Of a DNA stretch of 64,000 nt, positions 29,265-37,276 are shown piece by piece. Made by a program: the position numbers and the translations under genes. The stretch spans positions 82,011-146,010 of the forward strand of contig NZ_JAFBEP010000007.1 in the NCBI RefSeq assembly GCF_016908775.1, read 5' to 3'. This stretch comes from Defluviitalea raffinosedens. Its GTDB lineage: Bacteria > Bacillota > Clostridia > Lachnospirales > Defluviitaleaceae. How positions within the stretch are numbered: position 1 is the stretch's first letter; each line of letters begins with the position of its first letter. The notes below the pieces were generated by a model. The model saw only the letters and a program-made list of their open reading frames with translations, ran no database searches and had not been told where the DNA came from.

Positions 29265-30005
29265 TTATTCTTGAGCTGATGAATTAGAAGTGTTATTTTT
29301 TGGCAAGAAAGAAAAACTCATTCTTTCTGTAAAATCATTAATGGTTTGCAGTAATTCTGTCTTTTCTTTGAGTACTTTTTGATATTGTTCAGCATATTGC
29401 TGCTTCTCGATTTCTAAGGTTCTGATTTTTTCTTCTAATTCATTAATTTTTAACATACTTTGATATTGAGCATTGGTAGCTTGCTCATTCAGTTTATTGT
29501 ATTTATTTCTTTCCGCCTCCAGATGACTTGCAATTTTATCATATTCAATTTTTGCAGTATTTTGGAATTCTTTATAATCTTCGAGGAGCTGTTCGTAACT
29601 CATTTGCTTGCTTGTGAGGCTGTCTTCCAATGAACGGATTTCCTTATTCTTTTCCTGTAAAAGTTGTTCTTTCTTTAACTGGTCTTGTTTTAAACGATTG
29701 ATGGTTTCGTTAGCATTTTGTAATTGCTCTTCTAAAGCTTTATTTCTATATTGGATTAATTGGCGGTCTTTCAGCATATTTTCCAGGGAGACAATTAAAT
29801 CCAGCACAATTTTATCCTGAGTATCTTTTGAGAGTAAATCACTATTGTTTTGTGGATCAGTTGCTTCAGGTTCTTCTGTAAATTCAACGGAAGATAGGGG
29901 TTCTGTTGTAGTTGGTTCCGTTTGAATTTGGCTGGAGCGAATATTTTTTAGCCAGCTTATTCCTTTTTTTTCGCCTTTATCACTTGGCACGATATCAACT
30001 CCCAT
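29265..30005 (-). CDS. Coiled-coil protein of unknown function
   Basis: 246 aa. The first 60 residues are Thr/Glu/Pro-rich and low complexity. Residues about 70-230 form a long heptad-rich coiled coil (LEEQLQNANETINRLKQDQL and similar), and the C-terminus is Asn/Ser-rich. No signal peptide, membrane helix or enzymatic motif is visible. ATG30005 lacks a clear ribosome binding site; GTG29990 has GGGAG eight bases upstream and may be the true start. It lies upstream of the membrane deacetylase, and a structural or scaffolding role is only a guess. Confidence 0.72.
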   Translation of the reverse strand: MGVDIVPSDKGEKKGISWLKNIRSSQIQTEPTTTEPLSSVEFTEEPEATDPQNNSDLLSKDTQDKIVLDLIVSLENMLKDRQLIQYRNKALEEQLQNANETINRLKQDQLKKEQLLQEKNKEIRSLEDSLTSKQMSYEQLLEDYKEFQNTAKIEYDKIASHLEAERNKYNKLNEQATNAQYQSMLKINELEEKIRTLEIEKQQYAEQYQKVLKEKTELLQTINDFTERMSFSFLPKNNTSNSSAQE

Positions 30006-30239
30006 AATCAGTATAGTATTAAGGACTTTTCTCTATATTATATCATTTTAAGCGGTTGAGAAATATTTTATATTCAAAAATAGGAAAAAAGTCCTAGAAT
30101 AAGAAGTGTAGATTCATTGAAATTCTTAAATTATTTGAAAATAAAAATGAGTTAAAGTATTCATTTAAGTCATAATGGAACTGTGATATACTACAATAAT
30201 ACTAAGTGTAAATACAACAAGACAAAGGAGCAAAAAGCA

Positions 30240-31085
30240 ATGGGAGAAAAGAATGCGTCCATTACATTTTATGGTGTAAGGGGTTCCATTCCTACACCAG
30301 GGAAAGATACGGCAGAGTTTGGAGGGAATACCTCCTGTGTGGAAGTTTTGTTGGGAAGCAAACTCTTCATCCTGGATGCTGGCACTGGTATTCGTGCTTT
30401 AGGAGACAGCCTTTTAAAAAGATACCAAAAGATAAATGGGGATATTTTTATTACCCATACCCATTGGGACCATATTCAGGGTTTTCCTTTTTTTGGGCCG
30501 GTCTTCTTAGAAGGCAACAGTTTTAGAATTTTCGGACCAGGGAAAAAGGATGCTTCTTTCGAAGATCTTCTTAGAAATCAAATGCATTCTCATTTTTTCC
30601 CGGTTCAGATTGAACATCTAAAAGCTCATCTTGAATTTATTCAAATTGAAGACAAGCAAAAGATTCAATTAGATGATGATATAACTGTAATGACATCTGC
30701 TACCAATCATCCGGGAGGATGCTTGTCTTATAGAATTCAATATAAAAATTATATTATTTGCTATCTTACGGACACTGAACACTCCGCGAAGACTTTTGAA
30801 TCTCTGGTGTCTCATGCAAAAAATGCAGATATTATTATTTATGATGCAACGTATACGGAAGAAGAGTACCATGGCTATAATGGCAGAACATCTAAAAAAG
30901 GCTGGGGGCACTCTACATGGCTGGAAGGTATTAAATTATGCAGAGCTGCCGGTGGCAAAAAGCTGGTACTCTTTCATCACGATATTCATCATACAGATTC
31001 AGATATGAAAGCTATTGAAAAAGCTGCAAAAGAGGTATATCCTGATACGATTGCTGCCAGAGAAGGAATGACCATTTACTTATAA
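30240..31085 (+). CDS. MBL-fold metallo-hydrolase, phosphodiesterase-like
   Basis: Metallo-beta-lactamase-fold hydrolase, 281 aa. Metal ligands are visible in THTHWDHIQGFP (HxHxDH), in NHPGG and in TDTEH, with a late His in FHHDIHH. The N-terminal GVRGSIPTPG and GGNTSCVEV motifs are typical of cytoplasmic MBL proteins related to cyclic-nucleotide phosphodiesterases and PhnP. ATG30240 is chosen for its AAAGGAG site; the frame opens at GTG30183. It converges with the GAF/HD-GYP gene (6-bp overlap). Proximity to a class III cyclase makes a cAMP-related role attractive but unproven. Confidence 0.8.
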   Translation: MGEKNASITFYGVRGSIPTPGKDTAEFGGNTSCVEVLLGSKLFILDAGTGIRALGDSLLKRYQKINGDIFITHTHWDHIQGFPFFGPVFLEGNSFRIFGPGKKDASFEDLLRNQMHSHFFPVQIEHLKAHLEFIQIEDKQKIQLDDDITVMTSATNHPGGCLSYRIQYKNYIICYLTDTEHSAKTFESLVSHAKNADIIIYDATYTEEEYHGYNGRTSKKGWGHSTWLEGIKLCRAAGGKKLVLFHHDIHHTDSDMKAIEKAAKEVYPDTIAAREGMTIYL

Positions 31086-32618
31086 AGGAAGGGATGCTTT
31101 TTCCCATACACGTTTTTTGATAAATAGATCCAATAAGTTTTGATCAATTTTATTTTCCTTAGCCATACTCTGGAGAATACTAAGGGATTTGTCAAGAGGA
31201 ATAGCTTTTTTATAAGGTCTGTCTACAGCAGTTAAAGCGTCAAATATATCCACTATGGCAAGGATTCTGGCTTCTAGTGGGATTTGGTCTCCTTTTAGAC
31301 CATTAGGATAGCCTTTCCCGTCCAATTGCTCATGATGCATACAAGCAATTTCTGGAACGCGTTTTAATTCCGTTCCAAATCTCATCTTAGACAGCATACG
31401 TTCAGTAAACAGTACATGATCTTCCATGATCTTTCGTTCTTTTGCGGTAAGTGTCCCTCTTTGTATGCATAGTTGTTCTACTTCCTCATCCGTTAGAAGG
31501 GGAAGGTCTGTTCCATCTTCACCGGGATAAGTTGTACTGGCAATGTAAAGGATTTCTTGTTTTAATTCTTCATCAATAAATGTAGAGGGATTATCTGCTT
31601 TTATAATCGTGTCACGATAATGCTTATATGTTTTCTTGATATTTTCTTTTTCTTTTAAAATTAGGGTTACAGATAAAGGATTTTCTGCTTGTAAAACAGT
31701 CTCAAAATAGTGATTGATTTTTCGCTCCATGGCATAATCGATTCGCTGGAGGACAAAAGGAAGTTTTTTATCCAGGCGGGTTGCCTTGTTCATAACGGAA
31801 AGAGGAACCGCCATTTTGCCTATATCATGAAGCCATGCAGCGGTGGATACGACTTTTAACTCCTTTTCATCAAAATAAACATCTTTGTAAAATCCTTCTG
31901 TATCTTCATTAATTGCTTCTGCCAGTGCACGGGCCAAAGAAGCAATTTTTTGTGTATGAGTAGCATTATAAGGGGTTCTGGAATCAATAGCAGTTACCAT
32001 GACTTGAATGAATGAATCCAATAAAGCTTCTATTTCTTGTATGAGCTGAGAGTTGGTAAGGGCAGTTGCTGCCAGAGAAGCTAAAGATTCAATAATAAGT
32101 TGGTATTCTTTTGGAAAAGGAATTACTTCATTGGTATTTTTATCGATTGCATTGAGTAACTGCAATACTCCGATGACTTCAGATTTATGATTTTTTAATG
32201 GTATAACGAGCATGGAACGGGTCAGATAACCTGTCATTTCATCATATTTTTTAGGCCCTGAAAAATCAAAACTGTCGTCGTTATAAACATCTGGAATATT
32301 GATGGATACTCCATGATTTACAACGTATCCGCTGACATAGATGTCATTTATGGGTACAGGGGGAATAGTGATTTGGTCCCCTTTTCCTCCAAGAAATGTA
32401 TTCATAGTATCATTGTGAACAATTTTTGCTGCCAATTTATTGTCTTCAATCATATATAAAGTCCCTGCATCTGCATGGGTAATGCGTCTTGCCTCTGATA
32501 AGATCATATCCAATAATTTTGCTAAATCTTTCTCAGAAGACAGTGCAATAGCAATCGATATCAGGTTTGAAAGCTGCTGAGCAACTTCTTCAAAGTGATA
32601 TTGCTCCATTTCTTTCAT
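31080..32618 (-). CDS. GAF domain / HD-GYP phosphodiesterase
   Basis: Cytoplasmic signalling protein, 512 aa. A GAF sensor domain (about 20-185, DAGTLYMIED and VIGVLQLLNA) precedes an HD-GYP domain. The HD pair is in AWLHDIGKMAVP, and the later motifs are HHEQLDGKGYPNG and IVDIFDALTAVDRPYK. About 100 residues more than usual separate the HD and HHE motifs. The GYP triad is intact, so hydrolysis of c-di-GMP or a related dinucleotide is expected. ATG32618 has GGAGG at 7-bp spacing; five upstream codons are rejected. Confidence 0.88.
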   Translation of the reverse strand: MKEMEQYHFEEVAQQLSNLISIAIALSSEKDLAKLLDMILSEARRITHADAGTLYMIEDNKLAAKIVHNDTMNTFLGGKGDQITIPPVPINDIYVSGYVVNHGVSINIPDVYNDDSFDFSGPKKYDEMTGYLTRSMLVIPLKNHKSEVIGVLQLLNAIDKNTNEVIPFPKEYQLIIESLASLAATALTNSQLIQEIEALLDSFIQVMVTAIDSRTPYNATHTQKIASLARALAEAINEDTEGFYKDVYFDEKELKVVSTAAWLHDIGKMAVPLSVMNKATRLDKKLPFVLQRIDYAMERKINHYFETVLQAENPLSVTLILKEKENIKKTYKHYRDTIIKADNPSTFIDEELKQEILYIASTTYPGEDGTDLPLLTDEEVEQLCIQRGTLTAKERKIMEDHVLFTERMLSKMRFGTELKRVPEIACMHHEQLDGKGYPNGLKGDQIPLEARILAIVDIFDALTAVDRPYKKAIPLDKSLSILQSMAKENKIDQNLLDLFIKKRVWEKASLPL

Positions 32619-32754
32619 AAATTTTCCTCCCATTTTTTATTGATAATTTATTATATAACATTTATTTGCAAATAGGTAAATAATTTTGAAGAGTAAGTAT
32701 TGTAAAAAATAATACAATAGGTTTAAATTGTTAATAAATATTAAATATTTTGAA

Positions 32755-32783
32755 TAGACACGCATGCAAAAATATATTATTAT
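32755..32783 (+). promoter_or_regulatory. Promoter of the FecR-domain gene
   Basis: TAGACA (32755-32760), a 17-bp spacer and TATTAT (32778-32783). Spacer end and -10 region are nearly identical to those before the NHL gene at 35757-35785, suggesting a shared control. Confidence 0.55.
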
Positions 32784-32850
32784 ATATTATAAATCAAATT
32801 TGTACGAACGTTTAAGATGGAAAGAGTTTTTTGTGTTGTGGAGGGATATG

Positions 32851-35532
32851 ATGAAAAGATATATAGAAATGTTAAGAAATGTCCTTATCATGTGGCTTAT
32901 TTTTATAACAAGTTTTGGAAGCAGCATTCAAGTTGCAGCGGCCGATTATCAAAGAGTGGCAAAGGTCTCAGAGTTAAGTGGCGAAGTTGGTGTACTTAGA
33001 GCCGGAGGAGAAAAAAGCATCTCTGCATTTAAAGGTATGGGTTTAAATCAGGGAGATACGATTATTACGAAAAAAGATTCCTGGGTTCGGGTAATATTGG
33101 ATAATGACAAAGAAGTAAAAATAGGGCCTAGTACAAAAATAATGGTTAAGGAGTTAAAGGGCTCTGCCGTTGCTGAAAGTACAGAACTTCAGCTATGGAC
33201 CGGTAATGTTTTTAATCATGTGCAGAAAAAACTCAATGCGAATTCGAAATATGAAATACACACACCGACAGCAGTTATGGGTGTAAGAGGAACAGAGTAT
33301 TTTGCAAAGCAATCACAGGAAGGCACTGAAGTTACGGTTATAGAGGGAACAGTAGAAGTAACTTCAGCTGATCAATCTTCATCTACAGAGGTTAATAGTC
33401 TTCAAAGGTTAACGATTTTTGGTGATACTGGTATTCAAAACCTAGAATCAATCAATTTAGACGAATTAGATTTGTTTACACTTCAAACTCTCCTTGAATT
33501 ATTGGAAAGATATCCAGGAGTTATTGACATAGATAAAGACGAGGTGGAGAATTTAATACAGAAAAAGCAAGAAGAGGAAAAGCAGTCAGAGAATGAGGAA
33601 CAAGAACCCCCAAGAGTGATTACGGAAGGGAATAATAGCAGTGCTACAGGAGGATCGTCTTCATCTGGAGGAGGATCGCCTTCAACCAGCAGAGTAAGAA
33701 AAATTGTATATGTGAAAGATGAGAATGGAAATGCAATAGAAGGCGCAAAGGTAACGCTAATCAATGTGAATGAAGGATCTGGGGCAGCAATAGAGAGAAC
33801 AACAGGAAGCAATGGAGAAGATATTTTTGAAGTAACGCCTGGTTCATACATCGTAGAGGTATCGAAGGAAGGATATGAAGGAAGGAACGTAGAGGTAACA
33901 ATAAATGCAGGGGAAAATCCATTAACGGAGATTATCCTTACCCAGAATGATTTTGAAGCTGAATTGCTACCGATGAATGTTGAATCAACTACAGCTGTTG
34001 TTCGTTTCAATTCTTCATTACATGAAAACATTTTAAACACAGATATTGATGAAATTATTTCAGACATTGAAATAAAGGATTCAATGGGCGGTTATCAATC
34101 CATCAAGGACTTAATAAGGGAAGTTCGTAGGAGTTCAATGTATGATGGTAATTATACAATATTAATATTAACATTTAAGGATGACTTATATGCTTTGGAT
34201 GATAAAAAGGTTCTAAGAATTGCTTTTACAGACCAAGTGAAGGACAAAAATAATACAGTATTGAAAGACAGGAACATCGAAGCACCTTTTGTAGAAGATT
34301 ATTTTGCCCGAGTGGATGCTGATAATAATGAATTATTATTTAAAAAAGCAATAAAAGATTACGGTATCCAGATTGACATTGCCTTAGATCCTTCTGGTTA
34401 TTATGAATATCAATGGGCGGATGACATCACTCAAAATGCTGATAAAATTAAGAAATTGATCAATGGATTTTTTGCTTATACTGACCAGGATGCATGGAAA
34501 AAAGTACAAGAAGCAATGTTTAAAAAGATAGATTCAGGATTATCAGATGTTGTAGCACTCACTGAAATATATGGAGAGGAAATGCTTGTGCTTAAATTCC
34601 CGGCAGTACCGGATTATGACATTTCACAAATACAGAAAGTAGAACTGATCATTCCAAAGGAAGCTTTGAAAAATTCTGATTCAGATTTATTAGCTCTTTC
34701 AAATCTCGTGATTGATGATTATAATGCTTTGATCACTCATGGACTAAATCCTAACCATGATTTAGATACACCTGCATGGATTATAACAGATGGATTAGAT
34801 ATGGATGCTTCTTTTTCTGACTCATGGGCTTATAATATTAAGCTGGAGTTTAGCGTGTATGACGAAGAAGTAGGAAAAACAGTTTATTATAGAACTGGAG
34901 CGCTTGCAGATGACTTTAGCGCTGATATGATTGAAAGACCCGAAATCACTCACATTATCAGAAATCTTTCAAACAATGAAGGAGGAGTATTATCTGATCA
35001 AGTTAGTGTTCATACTGTCAATGTCGGTAACAGAGAAGAACTGATATTAATAACTGAAGGCAGAGGAGCAGATGCCAAACTTGAATTTGCAATCGTGGGT
35101 CTTGATGAGTGCAATGAGGGGGAAAGAAGTGACATCCAAGCTGCTGTTGAAACCGCTTTTGGAATGATCAACGGTCAAACTAGTTTTGGAGGCAATATTT
35201 CAGATTATGAGGCTGACTTGAAAGTTGGATTTAAAGTTAACAATGAAAAATATTACATTCAAGAATCGTTAAAAGAATTATTTAATGGAGATGCAGAAGA
35301 TATATGGGTAGCCATCGGAGATGCTAGAAATGAGGATAATCTTTTAAGTGAATTAGCTGTAGTTAGTAAATTCGATAATGACGAAACGGTTATTGCAATT
35401 GTTGTTGGTCCCAATGATACGATTGAGTTTTTTGTAGAGTTTAGCAGTATTCCTCAACCTCTAGCAAGAGTACTTGCCGATATTATTGGAGAAGCTTTCG
35501 GTTTGGAAGCCAGTGTTGAATTTGATGAATAG
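32851..35532 (+). CDS. Exported FecR-domain protein with carboxypeptidase-regulatory-like domain
   Basis: Secreted protein, 893 aa. Signal peptide or N-terminal anchor to about residue 32 (cleavage after QVAAA), then a FecR domain (about 36-170, with KIGPSTKIMVKEL and PTAVMGVRGTEYF). After an acidic Gln/Glu stretch and a Ser/Gly-rich linker (about 255-280) comes a CarboxypepD_reg/PEGA-like beta domain (about 283-365). About 500 residues at the C-terminus are not recognised. ATG32851 (or ATG32848) follows GGAGGG; the frame opens at 32764. FecR domains in exported proteins often accompany CHASE2 cyclases, and one lies two genes downstream. Confidence 0.8.
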   Translation: MKRYIEMLRNVLIMWLIFITSFGSSIQVAAADYQRVAKVSELSGEVGVLRAGGEKSISAFKGMGLNQGDTIITKKDSWVRVILDNDKEVKIGPSTKIMVKELKGSAVAESTELQLWTGNVFNHVQKKLNANSKYEIHTPTAVMGVRGTEYFAKQSQEGTEVTVIEGTVEVTSADQSSSTEVNSLQRLTIFGDTGIQNLESINLDELDLFTLQTLLELLERYPGVIDIDKDEVENLIQKKQEEEKQSENEEQEPPRVITEGNNSSATGGSSSSGGGSPSTSRVRKIVYVKDENGNAIEGAKVTLINVNEGSGAAIERTTGSNGEDIFEVTPGSYIVEVSKEGYEGRNVEVTINAGENPLTEIILTQNDFEAELLPMNVESTTAVVRFNSSLHENILNTDIDEIISDIEIKDSMGGYQSIKDLIREVRRSSMYDGNYTILILTFKDDLYALDDKKVLRIAFTDQVKDKNNTVLKDRNIEAPFVEDYFARVDADNNELLFKKAIKDYGIQIDIALDPSGYYEYQWADDITQNADKIKKLINGFFAYTDQDAWKKVQEAMFKKIDSGLSDVVALTEIYGEEMLVLKFPAVPDYDISQIQKVELIIPKEALKNSDSDLLALSNLVIDDYNALITHGLNPNHDLDTPAWIITDGLDMDASFSDSWAYNIKLEFSVYDEEVGKTVYYRTGALADDFSADMIERPEITHIIRNLSNNEGGVLSDQVSVHTVNVGNREELILITEGRGADAKLEFAIVGLDECNEGERSDIQAAVETAFGMINGQTSFGGNISDYEADLKVGFKVNNEKYYIQESLKELFNGDAEDIWVAIGDARNEDNLLSELAVVSKFDNDETVIAIVVGPNDTIEFFVEFSSIPQPLARVLADIIGEAFGLEASVEFDE

Positions 35533-35544
35533 TACGCAGATCAT

Positions 35545-35586
35545 TATCCCTCCAACTATCTTTTGATAGCTAGAGGGATATTTTTG
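35545..35586 (+). terminator. Intrinsic terminator after the FecR-domain gene
   Basis: Nested arms ATCCCTC/GAGGGAT and CTATC/GATAG are followed by ATTTTTG, shortly after the stop. Confidence 0.85.
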
Positions 35587-35600
35587 TCATCTCCCTTAGA

Positions 35601-35719
35601 AGATATATTCAAAAACTCTTAGAACTTAAGCAAGAGACAGGAGCTTTTGGACGCTGGGTTATATCTTTGAGGAAATAAAAGTAAAAGGAAAAGCGCAGGG
35701 AGCTTCTGTTAATCAATGA
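35601..35719 (+). pseudogene. Relic of a second CHASE2-type nucleotide cyclase gene
   Basis: The DNA encodes RYIQKLLELKQETGAFGRWV, matching the junction RYIQEALERKRVTEVFGRYV before the catalytic domain of the intact cyclase downstream. About 10 bp later, in another frame, it encodes EEIKVKGKAQGASVNQ and a stop, matching EIKVKGKEQGVPVYQ at that cyclase's C-terminus. The catalytic domain between the two is missing. This is best read as a paralogue that lost its catalytic core and upstream portion by deletion. Confidence 0.8.
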
Positions 35720-35756
35720 AAGTTCTAAACTGTTGTAAAATAGTAAACATTAAAAA

Positions 35757-35785
35757 TAGACAATGATTTAAAAATATATTATTAT
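35757..35785 (+). promoter_or_regulatory. Promoter of the NHL-cyclase operon
   Basis: TAGACA (35757-35762), a 17-bp spacer and TATTAT (35780-35785), matching the promoter before the FecR gene in both hexamers and in the AAAAATATAT end of the spacer. Confidence 0.55.
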
Positions 35786-35819
35786 TAATATATGAATTGC
35801 AATATCAGGAGTATATAGA

Positions 35820-37256
35820 ATGAAAAAAGTGTTTTTAACCTTGATGATGCTCATTTTTGTTTTTTCAAATACAGTTTTCGTAAACGCCGAAGAGGTAAAT
35901 TTTGAGTCCATTGGTTCAGGGAATTTGGGATACAAGGACGGAGATTTTTCTGTGGCGGAATTCAGATTCCCTTATGGCATTATAAAAAACAAAGATGGGG
36001 AAATTTTTGTTGCGGATTCTTACAATCATGTGATTCGCAAGATTTCGGGCGGCAAAGTATCGACTATAGGGGCTTATTCAAAATATGTGGATCATTATGG
36101 ATTCCCTACAGGGGCATATGTAGATGGTGGGATCGCTGAAGCAAGATTTAATGAGCCAAGGGATATAGCCATTGATTCTAAAGGAAATATTTTTGTTGTG
36201 GATACAGGCAATCATGTCATCAGAGTGATAAAAGATAATAAAGTATATACCTTTGCAGGAGCAGGAGAAGCTGGTTTTGCAGATAAAAAAGGAACAGAAG
36301 CTAAGTTTAATCAACCTTCAGGAATTGCCATTGATAAAGATGACAATTTATACATTGCTGATACCTTAAATCATGTGATCAGAAAGATCACTCCAGCGGG
36401 AGAGATATCCACCTATGCGGGGAAGAGAAGTGACGATGGTGACTATCAGGATGGAAGCCTTGAAGAAGCCAGGTTTAATGAGCCTACAGGATTGGCAATA
36501 GACGGGCAGGGAACGCTGTATGTTGCTGACAGTGGCAATCAAAGAATCAGAATAATTAAAGATAATAAAGTAATTACAATTGCAGGAAGTGGTACAGAAA
36601 AAAATGATGCAGGATATATAATTGGAGGATATAAAGATGGTGCTGCTTCACAGGCGCAGTTTAATTTCCCCAAAGGAATCGATGTGTCAAATGAAGGAAT
36701 GATTTTGATCGGAGATATGTTTAATAATCAAATCCGAGTGATTAAAGACAATCAAGTATATACCTTAAAAACTGCAGATGGGGTACTTTATGGCCCTGTA
36801 GGAATATCATACAGTAATGGATCCCTATATGTTTCTGATATGTGGAACAATAAGGTTAAAAAATTTGAAGTCAACGAAAGCAACCTTATCCAGGTTGAAG
36901 AAACAGAAGGGGAAGATTTTTTGCAAATTACTTTGATTCCTGGAGAAATTCAAGTTTGGGTTAACGGAAGTAAAGTAGAATTTACAGATGTAAAGCCTTA
37001 TAAGGATAATGGAAAGGTTATGGTTCCTATTCGAAAACTCAGTGAGAGTTTAGGCGCGAAAGTTACATATGATGCAGCTAAGAAGGAAATAACGATTCAA
37101 AAGGACGAATGGAAAAAGCAAATTTTTATTAATAAGGATCCAGTTATCCTTAAAGATGGAAGAATCCTGGTGCATACAAGATTTTTGGCAGAAAACTTAG
37201 GTTATCATGTTGAATGGTTAGATGAATACGATACAGTACTTGTGACACTCCCATGA
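35820..37256 (+). CDS. Exported NHL-repeat beta-propeller with C-terminal copper amine oxidase-N-like domain
   Basis: Secreted protein, 478 aa. Signal peptide MKKVFLTLMMLIFVFSNTVF, cleaved after VNA. Five or six NHL repeats (about 35-340) with recurring FNEPRDIAIDSKGNIFVVDT-type units form a beta-propeller. The last 100 residues are a stalk-like Cu_amine_oxidN1 domain (VMVPIRKLSESLGAKVTYD and VHTRFLAENLGYHVEWL), often used for wall-associated display. ATG35820 has CAGGAG about ten bases upstream. Its stop overlaps the region where the cyclase frame opens, so the two are probably co-transcribed. Possibly a ligand-binding partner for the CHASE2 sensor. Confidence 0.85.
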   Translation: MKKVFLTLMMLIFVFSNTVFVNAEEVNFESIGSGNLGYKDGDFSVAEFRFPYGIIKNKDGEIFVADSYNHVIRKISGGKVSTIGAYSKYVDHYGFPTGAYVDGGIAEARFNEPRDIAIDSKGNIFVVDTGNHVIRVIKDNKVYTFAGAGEAGFADKKGTEAKFNQPSGIAIDKDDNLYIADTLNHVIRKITPAGEISTYAGKRSDDGDYQDGSLEEARFNEPTGLAIDGQGTLYVADSGNQRIRIIKDNKVITIAGSGTEKNDAGYIIGGYKDGAASQAQFNFPKGIDVSNEGMILIGDMFNNQIRVIKDNQVYTLKTADGVLYGPVGISYSNGSLYVSDMWNNKVKKFEVNESNLIQVEETEGEDFLQITLIPGEIQVWVNGSKVEFTDVKPYKDNGKVMVPIRKLSESLGAKVTYDAAKKEITIQKDEWKKQIFINKDPVILKDGRILVHTRFLAENLGYHVEWLDEYDTVLVTLP

Positions 37257-37276
37257 TTAATTTTGGAGGGATATTC

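Noticed and set aside
33483..34067. 194-codon minus-strand open frame inside the FecR-domain gene
   Set aside because: Shadow frame of a well-supported gene with signal peptide and domains; low-complexity product.
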